DNA of 12,936 nucleotides from positions 1-12,936 of the forward strand of contig JASLJE010000013.1 of the NCBI GenBank assembly GCA_030152565.1. The letters run 5' to 3'. The first letter of the stretch is position 1. Every line of letters starts with the position of its first letter. The position numbers and the translations under genes are program-made. The notes under the pieces were generated by a model, which saw only the letters and a program-made list of their open reading frames with translations, searched no databases and had not been told where the DNA came from. Shown here piece after piece: positions 1 to 5,756 of this stretch. This stretch comes from Peptoniphilaceae bacterium (GTDB lineage: Bacteria > Bacillota > Clostridia > Tissierellales > Peptoniphilaceae).

Positions 1-339
1 TGTAGTAGCTTCTACTCCAACTGTGTGACCGTATTCTGGATGGCCTGGTGTAAGACTGTTAAATTGTCTAAAGCCCTTTAGGTCTTCTATAGTTAAACCG
101 TAGTCATATAGGTGAAGTAGTGAGTATAATAGTGCTGATCCGTGTCCTGCTGACAGGATAAACCTATCCCTATTTATCCAGTTAGGATTCTTAGGATTGT
201 GCTTCATAACCTTATCAAAAAGAGTATAGGCCATAGGTGCTGCACCTAGGGGGAGTCCTGGGTGACCTGAATTCGCCCTGTCTATCATTTCTGACGACAA
301 TACTCTAATTGTATTTATTGCTAAAAAATCCTTCTTCAT
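1..339 (-). CDS. tkt: Transketolase, N-terminal part (cut by the left window edge)
   Basis: This is the 5' end of a transketolase gene; 113 codons are visible and the rest lies beyond base 1. Transketolase moves two-carbon ketol units between sugar phosphates in the non-oxidative pentose phosphate pathway, in the cytoplasm, using thiamine diphosphate and a divalent metal. The visible translation carries the family's N-terminal hallmarks: SGHPGLPLGAAP at residues 24-35 (His26), DRFILSAGHGSALLYSLLH at 58-76 (His66) and TPGHPEYGHT at 97-106 (His100). These histidines line the cofactor and substrate site in characterised transketolases. The ATG at 337-339 is preceded by AGGAGG with 5-base spacing. 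It has its own promoter and is separated from the thiamine operon by a terminator, so it is a separate transcription unit. Its dependence on thiamine diphosphate makes the neighbouring thiamine operon noteworthy. Family assignment is secure. Confidence 0.95.
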   Translation of the reverse strand, partial: MKKDFLAINTIRVLSSEMIDRANSGHPGLPLGAAPMAYTLFDKVMKHNPKNPNWINRDRFILSAGHGSALLYSLLHLYDYGLTIEDLKGFRQFNSLTPGHPEYGHTVGVEATT

Positions 340-369
340 AATACCTCCTAAATGTTATCTTTTAATCAT

Positions 370-398
370 ATAATATCATTCGCTATAATTATTGTCAA
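370..398 (-). promoter_or_regulatory. Sigma-A-type promoter of the transketolase gene
   Basis: Read on the minus strand, TTGACA (393-398) is followed after exactly 17 bases by TATTAT (370-375). Both boxes fit the vegetative consensus, with a perfect -35 and ideal spacing. Transcription would start near 363, giving a leader of about 25 bases that includes the AGGAGG site. Confidence 0.8.
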
Positions 399-446
399 TT
401 TATGAGGCGTTTAATGTTGTATTTCGTCGATTACTTATTTAAATGT

Positions 447-470
447 AAAAAAAGAAGAGCTAAGCTCTTC
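447..470 (-). terminator. Rho-independent terminator of the thiamine import operon
   Basis: On the minus strand GAAGAGC (464-470) and GCTCTTC (454-460) form a perfect 7-bp stem with a 3-base loop, followed directly by seven T (447-453). The hairpin begins at the first base position of the ATPase stop codon (470-472), so there is no 3' untranslated spacer. Confidence 0.85.
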
Positions 471-1234
471 TATATATCTAATTTATTCAAAATATCTTTC
501 TTATAATCAATAAATTCCTTAGTTAAGGAAAATTCTTCACCCTCAGGTCTCTCTATCTTTACATCATATTCTATCCTACCAGGTGATCCCATCATTATAT
601 AGACCCTGTCTGACAAATAGATGGCCTCATCTATATCGTGGGTTATAAAGATTGTGGAAAGACCTAGCTGACCACTCATCTTCTTGTACCAATCATGAAG
701 CTCTTTTTTTGTTATAGCATCTAGGGCACTGAAGGGTTCATCTAAGAGAATAACATCTTCTGATGATAGGTAGGTCCTTAAAAAGGCTGCCCTTTGTCTC
801 ATCCCACCAGATAATTGGTTGGGATAGGCATTTTCCAATCCCTCTAGGCCAAACATGGAAAAGTATTTTTTACTTATCTTCCTAGCCTCACTTTTTTTAG
901 TCCCCTTTATTATAAGAGGAAGGCTCACATTGGTTAAGATAGTCTTTTGTTCTAAAAGAAGATCCTTTTGTAGCATATAGCTAATGTGACCTGGCTTATT
1001 ATTAATGTTTTCCCCTTGGAGGATAACCTCTCCCCTGTCGGCTTCAAGGACTCCTGCTATAATATTAAACAGTGTTGACTTTCCCACACCACTAAGGCCT
1101 AAAAGGGAGATTATTTCTCCCTGGTAAAGGTCAACATTTATATCTTTTAAAACTTCCTTGTCACCAAAGGCCTTGTCTATGGATCTTACTTCTAATATTT
1201 TCTTATTCTGGTAAGTATTCATTTGTAAATCCAT
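470..1234 (-). CDS. thiZ: ThiZ-type ABC transporter ATP-binding protein
   Basis: The 254-residue protein is the cytoplasmic ATPase of an importer of the nitrate/sulfonate/taurine/thiamine-precursor class. It shows Walker A GLSGVGKST (residues 46-54), Q-loop Gln89, signature LSGGMRQR (141-148), Walker B VILLDEP (161-167), D-loop SALD and H-loop His199, so all catalytic elements are intact. It is the last gene of the riboswitch-controlled operon and starts inside the 3' end of the lipoprotein gene (32-base overlap). The ATG at 1234 has only a short AAGG three bases upstream. A second ATG at 1222 is an alternative start that would remove four residues. Sequence alone cannot separate ThiZ from SsuB/TauB; the thiamine assignment rests on the TPP riboswitch and the ThiY-like partner. 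Confidence 0.88.
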   Translation of the reverse strand: MDLQMNTYQNKKILEVRSIDKAFGDKEVLKDINVDLYQGEIISLLGLSGVGKSTLFNIIAGVLEADRGEVILQGENINNKPGHISYMLQKDLLLEQKTILTNVSLPLIIKGTKKSEARKISKKYFSMFGLEGLENAYPNQLSGGMRQRAAFLRTYLSSEDVILLDEPFSALDAITKKELHDWYKKMSGQLGLSTIFITHDIDEAIYLSDRVYIMMGSPGRIEYDVKIERPEGEEFSLTKEFIDYKKDILNKLDI

Positions 1235-2195
1235 AATCCTTAGGTATTTCCCTATCCATTAATTTATTTTCATAAAGCCAAGTATAGAACTTATTCCATC
1301 TTGCTGAGTCAATATAGCCCCACTTTTCAGCATCTGCTATATATTCATCCTTTAGATAATTTTGACTTTCAATAATGATCTTCTCATCTAGTTCTGGATT
1401 TGCCTTAACTAGTATCTTTCCTGCTTCTTCTGGGTTTTCAATGGCAAACTCATAACCTTTTTTTGTAGCCCTTAAAAATGCCTTGGTTATCTCTGGGTTT
1501 TCTTCCATGAATTTATCATTTCCTATCAGGGTAGGAGTATAGTAGTCAAAGGTATCATTAATATCCTTAAAGGCAAAGTAGTCAAAGTCTAGTCCCTTTA
1601 CCTTGGCAGCTATACCATCCCAGCCATAAAATATCCATACTGCATCTATATCATTTTGTAGGCCTGTAATAATGTCGGAAAAGTTACTAGGTATAAGTTC
1701 AACCTTACTAAAGTCTCCTCCATCTGTTTCTACCACATTTTTTATAATAGATTGTTCCACATCCATACCCCAAGTAGCATATTTTTTACCTTCCATACCC
1801 TTAGGTCTATCAATGCCATTTCCTTTTAGGGAAATAATTCCTGATGTATTGTGTTGAACAAGGGCAGCAATGTTAGTTACTGGCAAAGGATTTTCCCTTG
1901 AGTAGGCTGGAGCTATTGTATCTTGATAGCTAACTCCAAATTCAGCATTACCTGATGCTACTAAGGCTGGAGAACCATCTTCAGGTGGTTGTACTATTTC
2001 TAGTTCAAGGCCTTCTTCTTCATAAAAACCCTTTTCTTGGGCCACATAAATACCTGTGTGATTAGTATTAGGCGTATAATCCAATACTAGGGTTAACTTG
2101 GTTAAGTCCTTCTTGTCCTCTGTCTTTTTGTCTTGGCCACATGCTGATAAAAGCAAAACCAAAACCAATAATATACTCATATATTTTTTCTTCAT
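1203..2195 (-). CDS. thiY: ThiY-type substrate-binding lipoprotein for thiamine pyrimidine precursors
   Basis: This 330-residue protein starts with MKKK, a hydrophobic stretch and the lipobox LLSAC, so Cys19 should be lipidated and the mature protein held outside the membrane. The mature N-terminus reads LTLVLDYTPNTNHTGIYVAQ, then EKGFYEEEGLELEIVQPP, the signature of the ThiY/THI5-like NMT1 branch of periplasmic-binding proteins. Characterised ThiY proteins bind N-formyl-4-amino-5-aminomethyl-2-methylpyrimidine, a thiamine breakdown product that is salvaged to HMP. The exact ligand here is inferred. The start overlaps the permease stop as ATGA (4 bases), and GAGGGAG upstream provides the ribosome binding site. 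Length matches the family. Hydroxypyrimidine itself or another pyrimidine is a possible alternative ligand. Confidence 0.9.
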   Translation of the reverse strand: MKKKYMSILLVLVLLLSACGQDKKTEDKKDLTKLTLVLDYTPNTNHTGIYVAQEKGFYEEEGLELEIVQPPEDGSPALVASGNAEFGVSYQDTIAPAYSRENPLPVTNIAALVQHNTSGIISLKGNGIDRPKGMEGKKYATWGMDVEQSIIKNVVETDGGDFSKVELIPSNFSDIITGLQNDIDAVWIFYGWDGIAAKVKGLDFDYFAFKDINDTFDYYTPTLIGNDKFMEENPEITKAFLRATKKGYEFAIENPEEAGKILVKANPELDEKIIIESQNYLKDEYIADAEKWGYIDSARWNKFYTWLYENKLMDREIPKDYGFTNEYLPE

Positions 2196-2971
2196 CTTTT
2201 CTCCCTCTTATTTTCATTTTTTAACCACGGCATGGATAATTTTTGTATAAGATCAACCAACTTCATAAGCAAGATGCTAAGAAGGGATATTAAAAAAATT
2301 ACCGCAAACATCTTATCAAAAGAATAGGATTTTCTAACCCTAGTCATGTAAACTCCCAAACCACTAAAGCCTCCCAGCCACTCAGATATAACTGCCCCAA
2401 CTATAGAATAGGATGCAGATATTCTCAGACTAGCAAAAAAATGACCTCTGGCATTGGGCAGTTTGGCATATCTTAAAATTTGAAAAGAATTTGCCCCCAT
2501 GGATTTTAACAACTTAATAATATCTGGATCAACTGACTTAAATCCATCAAGAACTCCAACTGCTATAGGGAAAAAAGTAACTAAAACTATCAAAACTATT
2601 TTAGGCGTCATGCCATAGCCAAACCATAGAACCAAGAGCGGCGCTATAGCCACTGTAGGTATGGTTTGGGTAATTATTAAAATAGGATAAAGACTCTTAT
2701 ATAAAAAGTCAAAATACTCCATTAAAAGCGCCAGAATAAAACCTAGTAAAACCCCTATGGAAAGACCTAAAAAGGCCTCTAGCAAGGTAACTTTTAAGTG
2801 GCCTTGTAAAAGGGGCCACTCCTCCTTGAAGGCTTTTACTACCTCCCAAGGACTAGGTAGCATAAATTCTGGAATTAGGCTTAAATTAGACATGACCTGC
2901 CAAACTAGTAATATAAAGATAATACCAAGTGCTGGCGTTATCCTACTTGTGATATTTCGAAATTTTTTCAT
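2192..2971 (-). CDS. thiX: ThiX-type ABC transporter permease
   Basis: The 259-residue polytopic membrane protein belongs to the binding-protein-dependent permease family of the SsuC/TauC/ThiX type. Hydrophobic helices are visible at about residues 12-30, 63-84, 93-117, 124-140, 184-200 and 221-241. The EAA loop that contacts the ATPase lies around 157-175, with SMGANSFQILRYAKLP and the conserved Gly159. It would be the transmembrane pathway for the ligand delivered by the adjacent lipoprotein. The ATG at 2971 overlaps the preceding gene by 29 bases. There is no Shine-Dalgarno-like sequence in front of it, and an in-frame TAA three codons upstream rules out a longer start. Translation is therefore probably coupled to the upstream gene. 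The substrate assignment follows from the operon, not from the permease itself. Confidence 0.88.
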   Translation of the reverse strand: MKKFRNITSRITPALGIIFILLVWQVMSNLSLIPEFMLPSPWEVVKAFKEEWPLLQGHLKVTLLEAFLGLSIGVLLGFILALLMEYFDFLYKSLYPILIITQTIPTVAIAPLLVLWFGYGMTPKIVLIVLVTFFPIAVGVLDGFKSVDPDIIKLLKSMGANSFQILRYAKLPNARGHFFASLRISASYSIVGAVISEWLGGFSGLGVYMTRVRKSYSFDKMFAVIFLISLLSILLMKLVDLIQKLSMPWLKNENKREKR

Positions 2972-3242
2972 CTGTCGTTAATAAATCATTTCCTGGATTA
3001 TAGGATAATTTAATATAGGAACTAACTGATGGAGCTCCTGCTTCAATAGCTCTTAATTGGCTAAATTTAATTATCTCCATTATTTGTTCAAAGTCCCCTT
3101 CAACTGTTGTTTCAAATGGTCCAACAAAATAATCCAAACCAGTAGATTGAATGTATTCTATAACTTCATCTACTACTCTAATTAATTCTTCTCTACCTTC
3201 CACATTAGGTAGAACTTGTATTGCTAATGCACAATTCTTCAT
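2943..3242 (-). CDS. Thiamine-binding protein, MTH1187/YkoF-like family
   Basis: The 99-residue soluble protein resembles the MTH1187/YqgV/YkoF thiamine-binding family (Pfam Thiamine_BP), a small ferredoxin-like fold. Visible family features are the N-terminal strand ALAIQVLPN, a long helix at about residues 17-33, GLDYFVGPFETTVEGDF at 35-51, a second helix and the strand SSYIKLSYN. It is the first gene after the TPP riboswitch. Related YkoF binds thiamine or HMP and accompanies a thiamine-precursor transporter in Bacillus, so a role in ligand handling or sensing is plausible but unproven. The start chosen is the ATG at 3240-3242, which has AGGAGG five bases upstream. An in-frame ATG at 3272 would lie inside the riboswitch terminator and is rejected. 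The 3' end overlaps the permease gene by 29 bases. Confidence 0.85.
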   Translation of the reverse strand: MKNCALAIQVLPNVEGREELIRVVDEVIEYIQSTGLDYFVGPFETTVEGDFEQIMEIIKFSQLRAIEAGAPSVSSYIKLSYNPGNDLLTTDEKISKYHK

Positions 3243-3259
3243 AATAACCTCCTTTAAAT

Positions 3260-3291
3260 AAAAAAGTGACATAACTAGTCATGTTATGTCA
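3260..3291 (-). terminator. Conditional terminator of the TPP riboswitch
   Basis: On the minus strand TGACATAAC (3283-3291) pairs with GTTATGTCA (3267-3275) across a 7-base loop, giving a perfect 9-bp stem. A C and then six T (3260-3265) follow. It sits directly between the riboswitch aptamer and the first ribosome binding site, the position of a ligand-controlled transcription terminator. The 3' strand of aptamer helix P1 (AGTG, 3295-3298) lies only a few bases upstream and could join an alternative pairing with the CACTT next to the T-run. Confidence 0.8.
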
Positions 3292-3294
3292 TAA

Positions 3295-3373
3295 CACTTC
3301 CCTACGCTAGTTTTAACTATATCAGGTTCAAGGGTCGTAACTTAATACTCTCAGCCGCAAGGCCCCCCTAGTG
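3295..3373 (-). ncRNA. TPP riboswitch (THI element) of the thiamine import operon
   Basis: Read on the minus strand, the segment contains the conserved blocks of the TPP aptamer in order: a run of six G followed by GCC, GCGGCTGAGA (CTGAGA at 3349-3354), ACCC, TTGAACCTGAT (core at 3321-3329), a short hairpin TAGTTAAAACTA, and GCGTAGGGA (3299-3307). Closing helix P1 can form between CACT (3370-3373) and AGTG (3295-3298). The CTGAGA block recognises the pyrimidine ring and the GCGTAGGGA side binds the diphosphate in known structures. It should shut down the downstream four-gene operon when cellular thiamine diphosphate is high, by allowing the following terminator to form. Confidence 0.97.
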
Positions 3374-3394
3374 ATATTTTCAGTTGTCTCTAAT

Positions 3395-3424
3395 AGTATA
3401 ACACAAAAGAAATTTTTATGTTAT
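3395..3424 (-). promoter_or_regulatory. Probable extended -10 promoter of the riboswitch transcript
   Basis: On the minus strand TATACT (3395-3400) is preceded by TGT, giving an extended -10 element. ATAACA (3419-3424) stands 18 bases upstream as a 4-of-6 match to the -35 box. Transcription would start around 3388, some 15 bases before the aptamer, which is the usual spacing for a riboswitch leader. Confidence 0.6.
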
Positions 3425-3448
3425 GGTTATTAATAATAGGAGGTAAAT

Positions 3449-4171
3449 ATGTATATAAACGCACATGATCATTTAAGACTCTATAAGGATCTAGATAAAG
3501 AATTAAAATTAATTGAAGAAAAAAAGATTATGACCCTGGCTGTATCCATGGATTTAGAAGACTATATTTGGTTGGAAGGAATAAATAGTCCCTATATAAA
3601 AAAGGGATTTGGTATTCATCCCTGGAAGGTTGAGCTTAATACTTCTACAGATAAGCTGGAAGACCATATTATGGAAGCTGACTTTATAGGTGAAATCGGT
3701 CTTGATTTCTTTTGGGATAAAAGAAAAGAAGTTTATCCAAAACAGGTTGAGATTTTTGACTACTTTATTTACATGGCTAAAAAGCATGACAAGGTAGCTA
3801 ATATCCACACTAAGGGGGCTGAAAAAGAAGTCCTTGAGATTTTAGAAAAATACCAGGTAAAAAATCAAATAATTCACTGGTATAGTGGAGACTTGGATCT
3901 GCTTGATAGGTTTTTAGCTTTAGACTGCTACTTTACCATAGGACCAGATATAGGCTATTCAGATTTAACTGACAGGTTAATAAAAAAGATTCCCCTTAAT
4001 AGACTCCTTAGTGAAACTGATGGCCCTTCTTCTCTAGAATGGGTCAATGGCCAATACGGCAGACCTAGCTATGTGATAGACATAGTTTCCTATATAGCTA
4101 CTATCAAGGGCTTAAGCCCACTTGAAGTTAAAGATGCCATAGGTAAAAACTATAAAAAAATACTAGGCTAG
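3449..4171 (+). CDS. TatD-family metal-dependent hydrolase
   Basis: The 240-residue protein has the amidohydrolase-type TIM barrel of the TatD family, whose members act as metal-dependent DNases or related hydrolases. Metal-site candidates appear in the expected order: His6 and His8 (AHDH), FGIHPW at 54-59, GEIGLDF with Glu82, NIH with His120, IIHWYSG with His143, and SETDGP with Asp191. The first motif reads HDH rather than the common HxHxD, so one usual residue after the second histidine (here Leu9) is not acidic. AGGAGG lies five bases before the ATG at 3449. No clear plus-strand promoter stands out in the 70 bases upstream, which are shared with the divergent riboswitch promoter. It is a single-gene unit that converges on the YbjQ-like gene only five bases away. 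The true substrate is not predictable. Confidence 0.88.
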   Translation: MYINAHDHLRLYKDLDKELKLIEEKKIMTLAVSMDLEDYIWLEGINSPYIKKGFGIHPWKVELNTSTDKLEDHIMEADFIGEIGLDFFWDKRKEVYPKQVEIFDYFIYMAKKHDKVANIHTKGAEKEVLEILEKYQVKNQIIHWYSGDLDLLDRFLALDCYFTIGPDIGYSDLTDRLIKKIPLNRLLSETDGPSSLEWVNGQYGRPSYVIDIVSYIATIKGLSPLEVKDAIGKNYKKILG

Positions 4172-4192
4172 ATTAACTAGTCTAGTATTTTT
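4156..4192. terminator. Bidirectional terminator shared by the TatD-like and YbjQ-like genes
   Basis: AAAAATACTAG (4156-4166) pairs with CTAGTATTTTT (4182-4192). Inside it a G-T position (4167/4181) and a further CTAG/CTAG pairing (4168-4171 with 4177-4180) close a five-base loop, giving a nearly continuous 16-bp stem. A-rich and T-rich flanks make it functional in both directions. The hairpin contains both stop codons (TAG at 4169-4171 on plus, TAG at 4177-4179 on minus) and the last codons of both genes. Confidence 0.85.
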
Positions 4193-4491
4193 ACTGCTGT
4201 ACCATAAACTATTACTTCAGCTGCTGCCTGGGTAACTTCAGCAGAAGTAAATCTAACCCCAACTATTGCCTGAGCTCCTTCTGCCTCTGCCTTGGCTATC
4301 ATTCTATTAATAGCTATGTCTCTTGCCTTATCCATCATTTCAGTATAGGCAGTTAGTTCTCCGCCAAATAAATTTTTAAGGCCTGCCCCAAAATCCTTAC
4401 CAGCATGAACAGTTTGTATGGTTGAGCCTACTACCAGGCCCAGGGTCTCTATTTTCTTATCACTTATATAGTCTGTCGTGTATAGTTTCAT
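4177..4491 (-). CDS. YbjQ-family (UPF0145) protein
   Basis: The 104-residue protein matches the YbjQ/UPF0145 family in length and pattern: an N-terminal TTDYISDKKIETLGLVVGS, a central FGGELTAYTEMMDKARDIA helix and the C-terminal AEAEGAQAIVGVRF then VIVYGTAVKI. Family members form small pentameric or similar assemblies and are annotated as putative heavy-metal-binding domains; no firm cellular role is known. The metal link is by family name only, as no cysteine or histidine cluster is visible here. AAGGAG lies five bases before the ATG at 4491. The 52-base gap to the deacetylase gene upstream has no terminator. It contains TATAAT on the minus strand without a good -35 box, so the gene may be read from its own weak promoter, by read-through, or both. 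Confidence 0.88.
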   Translation of the reverse strand: MKLYTTDYISDKKIETLGLVVGSTIQTVHAGKDFGAGLKNLFGGELTAYTEMMDKARDIAINRMIAKAEAEGAQAIVGVRFTSAEVTQAAAEVIVYGTAVKILD

Positions 4492-4543
4492 AAAAACTCC
4501 TTTTCTTTAATTATATAGTTTTTATGACTAAAAGTATATAGGG

Positions 4544-5290
4544 TCACAAATCCCTATAACTTATTAACTCATGACCTTGAATATCTAAAATCCTTTTAAA
4601 TTGAGGATTGGTAAGATTATCTAGTTCATAAATCCTATCCAAGTTAAAAGAAGAACCCTCTAAAAGATTCTTGTCCATATAGGCAGGATGGCAAATAAGC
4701 TCTATAACCTGATGGCTGGACATGGACTTTAATCTTTTATCAAGCTTTTTAAAATCTAGGTTTTTTTGAATTAAAACTTCATCAAAATACCTGTCAAAAT
4801 AATCCACCCTAGGATTTTCATCTCTTAAAAGTAGACCATACTCCTCAGCCAACTTCTTAGCTATAGGTTTGAAGTCCCTATGAAAATGAATGTGATGGTG
4901 ACTATCTAAATGACTAATCTCCAAACCTGTTGATAAAACCTTTTCTATTTGAGCCTTCCACTCCCTATAGACTTCCATAGAATCCATCCAGGCTACAAAA
5001 ATAGGATTTTCATCCTCGTCAAAATAAAATGATCTTCTTTTAAAATCCCCATTCTTGTCTAAAAATCCTTGGTTTAGATCAGTTAAGGGCCTACCAGTAC
5101 TAATGGTTAAGTGAACTCCAACAGCCAGTCCCCTATGTTTTTTAGCCAAATCTACTGCATGATCAAATCCATCCATATTTGCCATAAGAGTGGTGGACCT
5201 TACCACACCATCCAAATAACTATCAATAATTCCATAGTTCACTGCCTTAGAATAGCCAAAATCATCTGCATTAATTATTATTTGTGCCAC
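4544..5290 (-). CDS. chbG: ChbG/YdjC-family carbohydrate deacetylase
   Basis: The 248-residue protein belongs to the YdjC/ChbG family, which removes an acetyl group from N-acetylated oligosaccharides such as diacetylchitobiose. Key segments are INADDFG at residues 6-12 (Asp9/Asp10 region, catalytic and metal-binding), GVHLTIS at 58-64 (His60), and HLDSHHHIHFH at 127-137, which supplies the second metal histidine. The start is GTG (5288-5290), chosen because AGGAGG lies five bases upstream and the family motif begins six residues in. It is the last gene of a three-gene operon, nine bases after the preceding stop. No transporter or chitobiose genes lie nearby, so the natural substrate is unknown; related proteins may act on other acetylated sugars. 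No terminator is seen after the stop. Confidence 0.88.
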   Translation of the reverse strand: MAQIIINADDFGYSKAVNYGIIDSYLDGVVRSTTLMANMDGFDHAVDLAKKHRGLAVGVHLTISTGRPLTDLNQGFLDKNGDFKRRSFYFDEDENPIFVAWMDSMEVYREWKAQIEKVLSTGLEISHLDSHHHIHFHRDFKPIAKKLAEEYGLLLRDENPRVDYFDRYFDEVLIQKNLDFKKLDKRLKSMSSHQVIELICHPAYMDKNLLEGSSFNLDRIYELDNLTNPQFKRILDIQGHELISYRDL

Positions 5291-5299
5291 AAAATCCTC

Positions 5300-5755
5300 C
5301 TAGTCTTTAGAAATAAATCTCCACTTTAACTCTTTTGCAACTATGTATTGATGGTTATTAGCCTTAAGTGGATTTACACTAATACTATAGATTTCTCTAT
5401 CTGTAGACCAGGTAATAACATCTATTTTTTCTTTTTTATTATATGTATTTATTATCAGGCTATTAAATTCAATAAAGGCCTCATTAATTAGGTCTACATA
5501 ATTATGTTCATAGCCATTTATATTAAATTGTTTTACTCCTTTAAATACCAGTTCTATGGTTTTAGGTTCATCCTGCCTATCCACTACCATTCTTAAAGCG
5601 TGGTCATCCCTGGATCCAAAATTCATAGCAAAATCCTCATCCACATAAGATCCACTCTCATAATCAAGTCTTACTATACAGCTATCATGAAAATTATTAT
5701 ATAAATCCATAAGTTCTTTAACATCAACAATATCTACTAACTTCTTATATTCCAT
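5300..5755 (-). CDS. Unrecognised 151-residue protein with an FHDS motif
   Basis: I cannot assign a function. The protein is soluble and acidic, with no signal peptide or membrane segment. The N-terminal part reads NNFHDSCIVRLDYESGSYV at about residues 20-38, a pattern I associate with uncharacterised Firmicutes proteins of similar size. It is followed by strand-rich sequence ending in IVAKELKWRFI. The pattern DDHALRMVVDRQ then PKTIELVFKGVKQF suggests a mostly beta fold. The ATG at 5753-5755 follows the stop of the nucleotidyltransferase after one base (TGATATG), with GGAAGG five bases upstream, so the two are translationally linked. The gene ends nine bases before the deacetylase. Its tight coupling suggests a shared role, but immunity-like or enzyme-accessory functions are equally open. 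Confidence 0.8.
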   Translation of the reverse strand: MEYKKLVDIVDVKELMDLYNNFHDSCIVRLDYESGSYVDEDFAMNFGSRDDHALRMVVDRQDEPKTIELVFKGVKQFNINGYEHNYVDLINEAFIEFNSLIINTYNKKEKIDVITWSTDREIYSISVNPLKANNHQYIVAKELKWRFISKD

Positions 5756-5756
5756 A

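Noticed and set aside
1672..1857. Plus-strand open frame inside the ThiY-type gene.
   Set aside because: It is antisense to a well-supported gene, and its composition is that of a complementary shadow with no family pattern. The same applies to open frames at 2757-2981, 3554-3808, 5111-5329, 9996-10295 and 11635-11865.
3243..3272. An in-frame ATG at 3272 that would extend the thiamine-binding protein by ten residues.
   Set aside because: It lies inside the riboswitch terminator stem and has no ribosome binding site, whereas the ATG at 3240-3242 has AGGAGG at ideal distance and the family N-terminus.
3374..3448. A plus-strand promoter for the TatD-like gene, for example TTGTCT at 3384-3389.
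   Set aside because: No acceptable -10 box lies 16-18 bases downstream, so it is not listed as a feature.
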